From contig CAMGZH010000020.1 of NCBI GenBank assembly GCA_946182825.1, positions 1 to 45,513 of the forward strand: a DNA stretch of 45,513 bases, in the 5' to 3' direction. Below, in pieces: positions 7,833-16,322 of this stretch. Made by a program: the position numbers and the translations under genes. The stretch is from an uncultured Lachnospiraceae bacterium (GTDB lineage: Bacteria > Bacillota > Clostridia > Lachnospirales > Lachnospiraceae). The notes below the pieces were generated by a model. It searched no databases. It saw nothing but the letters and a program-made list of their open reading frames with translations, and was not told where the DNA came from. Every line of letters begins with the position of its first letter. Position 1 is the stretch's first letter.

Positions 7833-9690
7833 AGCAGACACCTCCTTCAAAACTTCTGCAGCCGCAACCACTGCACTGCTGACGGCAGTTTGGAGTGATC
7901 ACCTGCTGATGAATGGCCCGATCCCACTCTCGTTCAAAGAAGGAGCGTGTAATACCTACATCAATAAAATCCCAAGGGAGGATCTCATCCAGATCACGCT
8001 CCCTTATGGTATAAAAATCCGGATCGATTCCGCACTCGGCAAAAGCCTCATCCCATTTTGCCGGATCAAAGAACTCCGTCCATGCATCAAAGTAGCAGCC
8101 TTTTTCGTAGGCTTTCAGAATAGCTTTGGAAATCTTACGGTCTCCTCTTGCCAGAACACCTTCCAGAACCGTTGTATAAGCCTCATGGTACTGATAGGAG
8201 ATACTCTTGTGATTCAATTCTTCCCGCATATGGTCCTTTAAGATTCCGGCTCTTTTCAAATACTCTTCGGCAGGAAGCATACTTGCCCACTGTAGCGGAG
8301 TAAAGGGCTTTGGCACAAAGAAGGATGTGGAAATATTGATATTACATCTTCCGTGACGCACTTCCTTTGGAACGGTGTCATAGTAAAGCTCCGCCATTTC
8401 CTCGGCCAGATCCGGAATCGCCTTGATATCCTCCTCTGTCTCCGTCGGAAGTCCAAGCATAAAGTAAAGCTTTACCTTGTTCCAGCCGCCGATAAAGGCC
8501 TGCTTTGCTCCGTTTAAGATCACATCCTTTGTCAGTCCTTTATTGATGACATTTCGCATTCTCTGGGAACCTGCCTCTGGCGCAAAGGTCAGAGAACTCT
8601 TCTTGATGTCCTGTACCTTTGACATAACATCCAGAGAAAAAGAGTCAATACGAAGAGACGGCAGAGAAATATTTACATGCCGCTTCTCACACTCCTCGAT
8701 AAGATAGTCGATAAACTCCGGCAGATGACTGTAATCACTGGAACTTAAGGAGCTAAGGGAGATCTCCTCATATCCGGTATTGTCGAGCATTTCGGTGGCA
8801 TACTCTTTTAAGGTGGAAAGCTTCTTCTCCCGGTTCGGTCGATATACCATACCAGCCTGGCAGAAACGACATCCACGGATACAGCCTCGCATGATCTCAA
8901 GGACAACACGGTCCTGTGTTGCTCGAACATAAGGAATCAGCGGCTTTTTCGGATAAGGCGCATGATCCATATCCATGTCCACCTGACGCTTGATCGTTGT
9001 AGGAATATCCTCTTCGATGGGCGCAAACTTTGTAATAAATCCCTTCTCATCATAGGTCACCTCGTAAAGGGATGGAACATAGATTCCCGGAATCTTGGCA
9101 ACCTCATGCAAAAATTCCCTACGGCTGTAATGACCGGAATGTTTCATTTCTTTGTAAAGGTCAAAGATGGCGTCAAACTGCATCTCTCCTTCACCAATGT
9201 AAAAAATATCGAAAAAGTCCGCAATGGGCTCCGGATTATAGGTACATGGACCGCCACCCATTACAATGGGGTGAACTTCGGTTCGATCCTTTGCCATAAA
9301 AGGAATATCTGATAATTCAAGGATCTGAAGAATATTGGTATAACACATCTCATACTGAAGTGTGATCCCCAAAAAATCAAAGTCCTTTACCGGATCCTGG
9401 GATTCGAGTGTAAACAGAGGGATCTTCTTTTCCTTCATAATGGCAGTAAGATCCGGCCATGGGGAGTAAACACGCTCACACCATACATCGTCACGTCTGT
9501 TAAACATCTCATAAAGGATCTGGATTCCTAAGTGTGACATACCGATCTCGTAGACATCAGGAAAGCAGAAGGCGTAGCGGATGTCTACGTCTTCTGCCTT
9601 CTTCATGATACTATTGATCTCATTTCCGATATAACGTGCAGACTTGTCGATCTGCATCAGGACATTGTCCTTAAGTGCTAATTTTCTCAT
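7822..9690 (-). CDS. B12-binding-domain radical SAM protein (TIGR03960 family), function unknown
   Basis: A 622-residue radical-SAM enzyme. The N-terminal part (about 1-230) resembles the cobalamin-binding-type domain of such proteins. The radical-SAM core carries CxxxCxxC in RGCIRGCRFCQAG (Cys270, Cys274, Cys277). The C-terminus has an extra cysteine cluster, CRQQCSGCGC, which could hold a second iron-sulfur cluster. The family travels with DUF2344 and RNase E/G genes, as here, but no substrate has been established to my knowledge. It starts 3 bp after the hisIE stop with no strong ribosome binding site, so it may depend on read-through from the his genes or on an internal promoter. Confidence 0.88.
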   Translation of the reverse strand: MRKLALKDNVLMQIDKSARYIGNEINSIMKKAEDVDIRYAFCFPDVYEIGMSHLGIQILYEMFNRRDDVWCERVYSPWPDLTAIMKEKKIPLFTLESQDPVKDFDFLGITLQYEMCYTNILQILELSDIPFMAKDRTEVHPIVMGGGPCTYNPEPIADFFDIFYIGEGEMQFDAIFDLYKEMKHSGHYSRREFLHEVAKIPGIYVPSLYEVTYDEKGFITKFAPIEEDIPTTIKRQVDMDMDHAPYPKKPLIPYVRATQDRVVLEIMRGCIRGCRFCQAGMVYRPNREKKLSTLKEYATEMLDNTGYEEISLSSLSSSDYSHLPEFIDYLIEECEKRHVNISLPSLRIDSFSLDVMSKVQDIKKSSLTFAPEAGSQRMRNVINKGLTKDVILNGAKQAFIGGWNKVKLYFMLGLPTETEEDIKAIPDLAEEMAELYYDTVPKEVRHGRCNINISTSFFVPKPFTPLQWASMLPAEEYLKRAGILKDHMREELNHKSISYQYHEAYTTVLEGVLARGDRKISKAILKAYEKGCYFDAWTEFFDPAKWDEAFAECGIDPDFYTIRERDLDEILPWDFIDVGITRSFFEREWDRAIHQQVITPNCRQQCSGCGCRSFEGGVCYEG

Positions 9691-9693
9691 ATA

Positions 9694-10980
9694 CTATCTC
9701 TGGGCCAACTCTCTTGTTACTTCTTCCCAGCTGACATTCTTCTCCACCATAAGGATCATCAGATGATACAAAAGATCCGCCGACTCATGGATCAGTTCTC
9801 TTTCATCTGCGTTCTTACTTGCAATGATCATCTCGGCAGACTCCTCTCCGATCTTACGGAGAATTCCATCCAGCCCCTTGTCCATCAGCTGCTTAACATA
9901 AGACTCTTTGTCCTCTTGCTTTTCTTTGGTAATGTCAGCGTAGGTGTTTTCAAATATCTTAAGAGGAGAACGCTCAATGTACTCCTTCTTAATGATCTCA
10001 TTAAAAAAGCAGGAAGGTGCACCTGTATGACAGGCAATGCCTCCCACCTGTGAAACCTTGGCAAGTATCGTATCAAAGTCACAGTCCGCTGTCAATGACT
10101 TGACATACTGAATATGACCACTGGTAAGACCCTTGATCCAAAGCTCCTGTCGGCTACGGCTCCAATAGGTCATCTTACCGATGCGAATGGTGGTATCAAA
10201 GGCCTCCTCGTTCATGTAGGCAACCATCAACACCTGATTGGTCTGATAATCCTGAACAACAACAGGAACCAGTCCATCGGAATTGACCTTAAGATCGCTC
10301 CAGGAAAGCTTTGGCTCAAAATTATCCATGATAATGCCACGCTCAGACAGTGTTGCCTTCAACTGCATGATATCTGCTGACTCACAATTGATAAAATCGC
10401 CATAAATTCCGCGTATCATAGGAGAACGCAAAAGTTCTGTGATTCGGTCCAGATCATAGGTATCCTGCACAAGGATATATGGAATATCCGTTACATTCTC
10501 GATTCCCGGTACCAGATCCGGCTGCATGAGGAGAAGCTCATGCACATTCTCGGATAAAAAGCTTTTGGTCTTGAAAATAAAGTCGACATTGGTAAGTGAT
10601 ACCAAAATCTTCTCTGCACCGAATCTCTGGGATGCCTCTTTTAAAAGGTCAATGGTCTCAGGCTTTGCCCCGTTTAATACCACTTCCACACAACCGGCGT
10701 ACAACAGTCGCTTGACATCATCAATACGACGGATGTTACCACCACCACAGGTCTTGATATCAATGTTACGGTTGATCTCACGGATGGCAAGAAGGTTCTT
10801 TTCATGCTCTTCTTCATCATCAGACAAATCGAAGCAAATGATTTTATCCACGCCACTATCGTTGTACATTTTCGCAAGTTCAAGAACTTCTGTCGGTTCG
10901 CTGACCTGTTCCTTTTTGGGATCACCTACGGCCTGTCCGTCTTTGATGTAGATGGTGGCTACAATATTCTTATGCTCCAT
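9694..10980 (-). CDS. hisIE: HisIE (phosphoribosyl-AMP cyclohydrolase / phosphoribosyl-ATP pyrophosphatase) with N-terminal degenerate HisF-like domain
   Basis: A three-part protein of 428 residues for histidine steps 2 and 3. Residues about 224-335 are HisI with MTYWSRSRQELW, the acidic metal motif DCDFDT and the zinc-type CHTGAPSCF. Residues about 340-428 are HisE (IGEESAEMIIA, ESADLLYHLMIL). Residues 1 to about 215 align along their length with HisF/HisA TIM barrels (IVATIYIKDGQ, GVDKIICFDL, CGGGNIRRIDDV). At the two HisF catalytic aspartate positions, by my alignment to Thermotoga HisF Asp11 and Asp130, the residues are Tyr11 and Thr, so this domain is probably not a cyclase. Its ATG overlaps the hisB stop (TAATG). 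Confidence 0.93.
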   Translation of the reverse strand: MEHKNIVATIYIKDGQAVGDPKKEQVSEPTEVLELAKMYNDSGVDKIICFDLSDDEEEHEKNLLAIREINRNIDIKTCGGGNIRRIDDVKRLLYAGCVEVVLNGAKPETIDLLKEASQRFGAEKILVSLTNVDFIFKTKSFLSENVHELLLMQPDLVPGIENVTDIPYILVQDTYDLDRITELLRSPMIRGIYGDFINCESADIMQLKATLSERGIIMDNFEPKLSWSDLKVNSDGLVPVVVQDYQTNQVLMVAYMNEEAFDTTIRIGKMTYWSRSRQELWIKGLTSGHIQYVKSLTADCDFDTILAKVSQVGGIACHTGAPSCFFNEIIKKEYIERSPLKIFENTYADITKEKQEDKESYVKQLMDKGLDGILRKIGEESAEMIIASKNADERELIHESADLLYHLMILMVEKNVSWEEVTRELAQR

Positions 10981-11567
10981 TACAAGCTGCCTTTCGTTGA
11001 TAATACTCCATGGACTCTAGGATCCATACTTACTGCTTCACTGAGCGCCCGTCCAAAAGCCTTGAAGGTTCCCTCAATAATATGATGCGCATTTTCTCCA
11101 TGCACCTTATCGATGTGAAGATTCATTCCGGCAGAGTAAGAAATGGCATAGAAAAATTCCTTAACCATTTCGGTATCAAAGGATCCGACTCTCTCTACCT
11201 GAAAGGTCTCATGAAAACCTAAATACGGTCTGCCTGACAGATCGATGGCGCACTGGATCAGCGTCTCGTCCATGGGCAGAAGGCTACTGCCAAATCGGGT
11301 GATTCCGGCTTTTGAGCCAAGTGCTTCCTTAATGGCTTCTCCGAGAACGATACCGCAGTCTTCGATGGTATGGTGACAATCTACAAAAAGATCTCCCTTG
11401 CAGGTCAACTCAAGGTCAAAAAAGCCATGCCGGGCAAACCCGGTCAGCATATGATCGAAAAAACCGATCCCGGTATCGATCTTAGAGTTACCGCTTCCAT
11501 CGAGATTGAATTTACATGTGATATCAGTCTCTTTTGTCGTCCTTGTTATTTCACTGATTCGTGCCAT
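10980..11567 (-). CDS. hisB: Imidazoleglycerol-phosphate dehydratase
   Basis: A 195-residue monofunctional HisB, histidine step 6, converting imidazole glycerol phosphate to imidazole acetol phosphate. The manganese-binding motifs are present: GIGFFDHMLTGFARHG, DCHHTIEDCGIVLG, and in the second half HHIIEGTFKAFGRAL. It lacks the N-terminal phosphatase domain found in enteric HisB, as usual for Firmicutes. Its Shine-Dalgarno AAGGAG lies within the final codons of hisD, 6 bp upstream of the start. It is followed directly by hisIE; hisC, hisH, hisA and hisF are absent from this cluster. Confidence 0.97.
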   Translation of the reverse strand: MARISEITRTTKETDITCKFNLDGSGNSKIDTGIGFFDHMLTGFARHGFFDLELTCKGDLFVDCHHTIEDCGIVLGEAIKEALGSKAGITRFGSSLLPMDETLIQCAIDLSGRPYLGFHETFQVERVGSFDTEMVKEFFYAISYSAGMNLHIDKVHGENAHHIIEGTFKAFGRALSEAVSMDPRVHGVLSTKGSL

Positions 11568-11573
11568 GAATGC

Positions 11574-12875
11574 TTAAGACTCCTTGTCTTCAAATCTTAC
11601 TGCAATGGAGTTGGCATGAGCTGTCAGCTTCTCACAGTTTGCAAATGTTTCGATGTCCATATGCACCTGCTCTAAGGCTTCCCTTGAGTAGGAAATGATG
11701 CTGGATTTCTTGATGAAATCGTCCACACATAAGGCAGAGAAGAACTTGGCGGTTCCATTGGTCGGAAGGACATGGTTCGGTCCGGCAAAATAATCCCCTA
11801 AAGGCTCGGATGCATAGGTACCAAGGAAAATAGCTCCGGCATTTCGAACCCGTGTCATATCCTCAAAAGGATTTGCCGTTACGATCTCAAGATGTTCGGA
11901 TGCGATCTCATTGACTGCATCAATGGCCTGCGCCTTGTTCTCAGCAATCAGAATATAGCCGTACTGATCAAGTGACTTCTCAATGATCTCTCTTCTGGAT
12001 AAGACCTTAAGGAAGCCTTCGATCTCCTTCTCAACCTCACCGGCAAGCTTCTCGCTGGTGGTAATAAGGATGGAGGATGCCATCTCATCGTGTTCTGCCT
12101 GAGACAACAGATCAGCTGCAACATAACGCGGATTTGCTGTCTCATCAGCAAGAACAAGGATCTCGCTCGGTCCGGCAATGCTGTCGATGCTTACATATCC
12201 AAAAACCGCCTTCTTGGCAAGCGCAACATAAATGTTACCCGGGCCAACGATCTTGTCGACCTTTGGAATGGACTGAGTACCGAACGCCATTGCCGCAATA
12301 GCCTGAGCTCCGCCAACCTTGTAAATGGTATCCACACCAGCCTCGTGGGCTGCCACAAGGGTAGAAGGATATACCTTACCGTCTGCTCCCGGTGGCGTAC
12401 ACATCACAATCTGGGATACACCGGCTACCTTCGCCGGAACAACATTCATTAAGACAGAAGACGGATAAACAGCCTTTCCCCCCGGAACATAGACACCGGC
12501 ACGTCCAAGAGCCGTTACCTTCTGTCCTAAAATGATTCCCGGATCCTTTGTCTCAAACCAGCTGTTCTGCAGCTGCTTCTGGTGATAGTCACGGATATTG
12601 ACAAGGGATTTACGGATCACCTCAAGAAGAGAAGGATCCACAGCCTCATAAGCCTCTTTGATCTCTTCTTCTGTAACCTTAATGTTATCGGCATTCAGTT
12701 CTGCATGATCAAACTTCTTCTCTAATTCAAAAATTGTCTCGTCACCATGTTCACGTACCTGTGAAATGATCTCATTGACACTCTTCTCGTAGCTTCCGTA
12801 GCTGATCGGACTTCTCTTCAGAAGCTTCTCAAGGAGTGTTTGGGTGGTTTCATTTGTCAATTTGAGTGTTTTCAT
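11574..12875 (-). CDS. hisD: Histidinol dehydrogenase
   Basis: A 433-residue zinc- and NAD-dependent enzyme performing the last two oxidations of histidine synthesis. Family features include GRAGVYVPGGKAVYPSSVLM, the VGGAQAIAAMAFGT and DKIVGPGNIYVALAKK segments, AGPSEILVLAD, the LLSQAEHDEMASS histidine region and GPNHVLPTNGTAKF near the C-terminus. Full length for the family. The start is preceded by AGGAAGAAGG. It lies between hisG and hisB in the hisZ-G-D-B-IE run. Confidence 0.97.
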   Translation of the reverse strand: MKTLKLTNETTQTLLEKLLKRSPISYGSYEKSVNEIISQVREHGDETIFELEKKFDHAELNADNIKVTEEEIKEAYEAVDPSLLEVIRKSLVNIRDYHQKQLQNSWFETKDPGIILGQKVTALGRAGVYVPGGKAVYPSSVLMNVVPAKVAGVSQIVMCTPPGADGKVYPSTLVAAHEAGVDTIYKVGGAQAIAAMAFGTQSIPKVDKIVGPGNIYVALAKKAVFGYVSIDSIAGPSEILVLADETANPRYVAADLLSQAEHDEMASSILITTSEKLAGEVEKEIEGFLKVLSRREIIEKSLDQYGYILIAENKAQAIDAVNEIASEHLEIVTANPFEDMTRVRNAGAIFLGTYASEPLGDYFAGPNHVLPTNGTAKFFSALCVDDFIKKSSIISYSREALEQVHMDIETFANCEKLTAHANSIAVRFEDKES

Positions 12876-12890
12876 CTTTTCCTTCTTCCT

Positions 12891-13550
12891 TTAGTCTGCC
12901 TTAACTGCCTGTAACCGTCGGATCAGCTCCGTGATCCTCTCATTCTGCATCTTCATCGATACCTGGTTAACAACAACTCTTGCAGATAAAGGGCAAACCT
13001 CCTCTAATACCATTAGACCGTTTTCTCTTAAGGTAGAACCTGTCTCTACAATATCACAGATGACCTCTGAAAGTCCAACAATAGGTGCAAGTTCGATGGA
13101 ACCATTCAGCTTAATGATCTCAACCGTCTGATGTTTCTGATTGTAAAAATAATCCTTTGCAATATTTGGATATTTGGTTGCCACCCGGATCTGCTTCTGA
13201 TAGGTCAAAAGCTCTCTTGCGCTCTCCGGTCCGCAGACACACATGCGGCACTTACCAAAGCCAAGGTCAAGGACCTCATAGATATTACGGTGTTCTTCCA
13301 GAATGGTATCTGCTCCCACGATTCCGATATCAGCAGCTCCATATTCCACATAGGTCGGAACATCCGGTCCCTTTGCAAGGAAAAAACGGATCTTTGCCTC
13401 TTCATTTACAAAGATCAGCTTTCTTGTGTTTTTATCTTTCATTTCCGGCTGGCCCATACCGATCTGTTCAAACAGTTCCATAGCCTTGTTGGCCAGACGA
13501 CCCTTGCCTAATGCTACGGTGAGATATCTTTTTTCGTTTCCTGCAGTCAT
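12891..13550 (-). CDS. hisG: ATP phosphoribosyltransferase, short catalytic subunit
   Basis: HisG of the short type, 219 residues, catalysing the committed step from ATP and PRPP. It begins MTAGNEKRYLTVALGKGRLANK and contains EYGAADIGIVGADTI and the PRPP-binding EVICDIVETGSTLRENGL. The frame is open about 90 bp further upstream; 13550 is chosen because it is preceded by AGAGGAGGAAG and overlaps the hisZ stop as ATGA. It lacks the C-terminal regulatory ACT-like domain of long HisG, so histidine feedback and activity need HisZ, encoded immediately upstream. Confidence 0.96.
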   Translation of the reverse strand: MTAGNEKRYLTVALGKGRLANKAMELFEQIGMGQPEMKDKNTRKLIFVNEEAKIRFFLAKGPDVPTYVEYGAADIGIVGADTILEEHRNIYEVLDLGFGKCRMCVCGPESARELLTYQKQIRVATKYPNIAKDYFYNQKHQTVEIIKLNGSIELAPIVGLSEVICDIVETGSTLRENGLMVLEEVCPLSARVVVNQVSMKMQNERITELIRRLQAVKAD

Positions 13551-14737
13551 CTTACTTCCTCCTCTAACAGAACAACAGCATCGGACGCCTTCAGCTGGTT
13601 CTTTAAGGTCTGATATTCCTCTTCCTTGCTGTAATGCCAAAGTACCGCTGTCTTACCTTCCATACGAAGCGCATTGGCCTTCTGGATGGCTTCCTTGCTC
13701 CTTGTTAAATGGTATAAAATCACGGTTCTTTCGTTCTCCGGTGCAAAAGGAATATGCTGCCGCTCTAATGCCAAAAGAAGCTGATCTAACAGGATCGCAA
13801 ATCCAATGGCCGGCTTCTCGGTTCCAAAGTGACCTAAGAGATCATCATAACGTCCTCCTGATACAATGGGCTCACCGGAGCCAAAGGTATAACCGGAGAA
13901 AATGATGCCTGTATAATACTGATAGGAACGGATCAGTCCCAGATCAAAGGTGACATAGTCCTCCACTCCGTAAATCGCCAGAAGATCGTTCATATCATAG
14001 AGATGAGACAGGGCTGCACAGATCTTTGGGTATTCCTTAGCCTGTTTAAAGTACTCCTTCCAGTCATCCGGAGAAATATAGGTCTTGGATAAAAGACCGA
14101 AGAGATTTTTGATATCATCCGAAATAGACTTGCCGTTCAAATACTCTTCCAGTCCAAAAAAATTCTTGTTGTAGACAATGCTGCTGATATCACGGATCTC
14201 CTGCTCATTAAAGCCGGCTGCCTCGGTAAGTCCGGCAAACAGACCTGCATGACCGATGCTGATCTGGAACTGATCCAGTCCGGAAACCTTAAAAGCATGC
14301 ACGATCAACGCAATGATCTCTGCATCTGCCTCAATAGAAGAATCACCGATCAGCTCTCCGCCAATCTGTGTGCTCTCTTTTAATTTACCTCTCAGACTCT
14401 TACCGTTTGTAAAGACATTTCCCCGATAGAAAAGACGCAGCGGCGCACTCTCCGTGGAAAAATACTTTGCAGAAGCTCTGGCAACGGAAGGTGTAAAATC
14501 CGGTCGAAGGGCCAGGGTATTGCCTTCCCGGTCAAAAAATTTATACAGATCCTTATCGGAGGTCGTACCGATCTCCTGTCCGAAATTCTTAAGAAATTCA
14601 AATACCGGAGTCTGGATCGGCTCATATCCGTAAGAAGAAAGCAAGCTTGTGAGTTTGTGCTTCAAATACAGCTTCTGCTTGCATTCTTCGCCGATAATGT
14701 CTCTTACACCTTCCGGTGTGTGAAGTAAATCGTTCAT
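13547..14737 (-). CDS. hisZ: ATP phosphoribosyltransferase regulatory subunit
   Basis: HisZ, 396 residues, a histidyl-tRNA synthetase paralogue without charging activity that forms a hetero-octamer with short HisG and confers histidine feedback. Synthetase-like motifs visible: TPEGVRDIIGEE, the motif 2 region ALRPDFTPSVARASAKYF and FYRGNVFTNG, and GLIRSYQYYTGIIFSGY with SGGRYDDLLGHFG. It is the first gene of the his operon, with AAGGAG 6-7 nt before ATG and a near-consensus promoter about 55 bp upstream. The anticodon-binding domain of true HisRS appears reduced to a short C-terminal part. Confidence 0.93.
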   Translation of the reverse strand: MNDLLHTPEGVRDIIGEECKQKLYLKHKLTSLLSSYGYEPIQTPVFEFLKNFGQEIGTTSDKDLYKFFDREGNTLALRPDFTPSVARASAKYFSTESAPLRLFYRGNVFTNGKSLRGKLKESTQIGGELIGDSSIEADAEIIALIVHAFKVSGLDQFQISIGHAGLFAGLTEAAGFNEQEIRDISSIVYNKNFFGLEEYLNGKSISDDIKNLFGLLSKTYISPDDWKEYFKQAKEYPKICAALSHLYDMNDLLAIYGVEDYVTFDLGLIRSYQYYTGIIFSGYTFGSGEPIVSGGRYDDLLGHFGTEKPAIGFAILLDQLLLALERQHIPFAPENERTVILYHLTRSKEAIQKANALRMEGKTAVLWHYSKEEEYQTLKNQLKASDAVVLLEEEVR

Positions 14738-14762
14738 AATAGCTCCTTTATTACTTTACCGT

Positions 14763-14821
14763 GGTAACGTGTTATCAGATTAGATTGCTAATATTATAAA
14801 GTGACACCGGTAGGATGTCAA
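14763..14821 (-). promoter_or_regulatory. his operon promoter with possible downstream operator dyad
   Basis: Perfect -35 TTGACA (14816-14821) and -10 TATAAT (14793-14798) with 17 bp between them. The -35 overlaps the recU stop codon. Downstream of the -10, 14763-14776 (minus strand GATAACACGTTACC) is an imperfect 14-bp dyad with a TAAC-GTTA core that could bind a repressor. The leader to hisZ is only about 50 nt, too short for a T-box. Confidence 0.85.
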
Positions 14822-15360
14822 CCTTTCTTACTTCGTTCTTCCAGATCCTTTGCGATCATGGTCAGATAAGGAACCAGATCCCCCTTCTGTCCCTTAAAAA
14901 AATACTGTGGATCCAATTCATCCATGCGAAAGCTCTTTCTTCCTCCTGTCATAGAACGGTTCCAGTAGATGAGTGCCTCCTCAAACCGCAGGTAATAGTA
15001 CACATCCTCCTTTGAAAAATAGATCAGGAAAAAGGCGATGCCCTCCTGCTGTTCAAAGTCCTCCATAAACTCCATCTGATGGGTATGAATGTTCTGCAGG
15101 GGAAAAGTGGTGGTAACGCATTCCTTCGCATCAAAGCATACCGGGATCCCCTGTATGGCACCGATATAGTCTACGGTACTCTTCTGATCAAAATACGCAA
15201 GGGTGATGTGCCTGGTGTTCTTGTCGATCTCAATGGGTGTAATGGGGGTTGGAACCTTCTGGATCAGCCCAAGCCCCTCATTCCGATAATATTCATTTGT
15301 CTGATTGATACATTCCTCGAGGCCGGAACCTCGAAGGCCTCTCGAACTCCATGTGGCCAT
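14818..15360 (-). CDS. recU: Holliday junction resolvase RecU
   Basis: A 180-residue RecU-family nuclease that resolves recombination intermediates and works with RuvAB in Firmicutes. Family landmarks: SRGLRGSGLEECINQTNEYY, GLGLIQKVPTPITP, STVDYIGAIQGIPVCFDAKE with acidic residues near 64 and 77 and Lys79, and FPLQNIHTHQMEFM. Bacillus RecU has Glu where this protein has Asp77, a conservative change. It begins 2 bp after the stop of the pseudouridine synthase gene. Its stop codon overlaps the -35 of the his promoter. Confidence 0.88.
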   Translation of the reverse strand: MATWSSRGLRGSGLEECINQTNEYYRNEGLGLIQKVPTPITPIEIDKNTRHITLAYFDQKSTVDYIGAIQGIPVCFDAKECVTTTFPLQNIHTHQMEFMEDFEQQEGIAFFLIYFSKEDVYYYLRFEEALIYWNRSMTGGRKSFRMDELDPQYFFKGQKGDLVPYLTMIAKDLEERSKKG

Positions 15361-15362
15361 GG

Positions 15363-16322
15363 CTAACCTTTCTTGTTCCGCAACTGTCGGAAAAGTTCCG
15401 GTTCCTGTGCCCGGAACGCCCTTCCGTCGCTCATCACATACTCTGCCGCATGCAGAAGCTGCCGGCGAACATTGTATTTTTTACAGAACCTTTCATTTAC
15501 TTCCCTGTTTCCGTATTTTGGATCCCCGATCACCGGGTATCCGGCGAAGGACAGATGCGCTCTGATCTGATGGGTCCGGCCGGTCAGAAGGTGAACTCTG
15601 ACGTAGGTGTAGTCTTCAAAGACTTCCAAAGGCGTAACATCCGTCTTGATCTCCAACGCTCCGATGGTTTTGTCTTTTCGCACAAAAACCCGATTCTGTG
15701 CCGGGTCTTTGATCAGATAATCCCGGAGCTTACATTCCTTTTCCAGTCTGCCTGCCACAAAGCAATGATAATACTTTTGCGAGCTGTGATTTCTGATCTC
15801 TTCTGTCAGCATCTGGGTTCCTGCCAATGTCTTACCTGCCAGTACCAGTCCACTGGTATTACGATCCAACCGGTTGACAACAGAAGGATGAAACAGAGCA
15901 AAGCTCTCCTCTGTGATCTTCTTATCCTTCCAAAGGTAGGCAAGAAGCCGGCTGTTAACACTGTCGTCCCCTTCCTTTGCTCCCTGGCTCAAAAGTCCGG
16001 CCGGCTTATTTACAACCAGGATGTCTTCATCTTCATAAACGATAGAAAGGGGCTTTACCGGAAGACGATCCAGCCTATGGGCATTTGCCTTTGCCGCTGC
16101 AGCCCCCCGCATCTTCTCAAAGGTCTCATCGGAAAAGAACACCTTAATCTTATCAGCTTCCTTCAGCATCTCACTTCCTGTGGCCTTTTTACCGTTTAAA
16201 ACGATATTTTTCTTGCGAAGCATCTTGTAGATAAAACTACTGGTAGCATTTTTAAAATACTTTAAAAGGTATTTATTCAGCCGTTGTCCGGCGGTTGTCT
16301 TATCGATGGTCAATTCTTTCAT
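15363..16322 (-). CDS. RluA/RluD-family pseudouridine synthase
   Basis: A 319-residue enzyme isomerising uridine to pseudouridine in rRNA or tRNA. An N-terminal S4-like RNA-binding part (about 12-60) precedes the catalytic domain. The active-site motif is VNRLDRNTSG with Asp153, preceded by VYEDEDILVVNKPAGLLSQ and followed by VRVHLLTGRTHQIRAHLSF and GDPKYG. Length and the S4 domain suggest a large-subunit rRNA target of the RluC/RluD type, but the position cannot be read from sequence. Its start overlaps the HAD gene stop (ATGA). Confidence 0.92.
   Translation of the reverse strand: MKELTIDKTTAGQRLNKYLLKYFKNATSSFIYKMLRKKNIVLNGKKATGSEMLKEADKIKVFFSDETFEKMRGAAAAKANAHRLDRLPVKPLSIVYEDEDILVVNKPAGLLSQGAKEGDDSVNSRLLAYLWKDKKITEESFALFHPSVVNRLDRNTSGLVLAGKTLAGTQMLTEEIRNHSSQKYYHCFVAGRLEKECKLRDYLIKDPAQNRVFVRKDKTIGALEIKTDVTPLEVFEDYTYVRVHLLTGRTHQIRAHLSFAGYPVIGDPKYGNREVNERFCKKYNVRRQLLHAAEYVMSDGRAFRAQEPELFRQLRNKKG

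Noticed and set aside
14738-14792. T-box or other riboswitch upstream of hisZ
   Set aside because: The leader between the promoter and hisZ is only about 50 nt, with no specifier stem, T-box or terminator.
15351-16199. 282-codon plus-strand frame
   Set aside because: Antisense shadow of the RluA-family gene with no binding site or recognisable motif.
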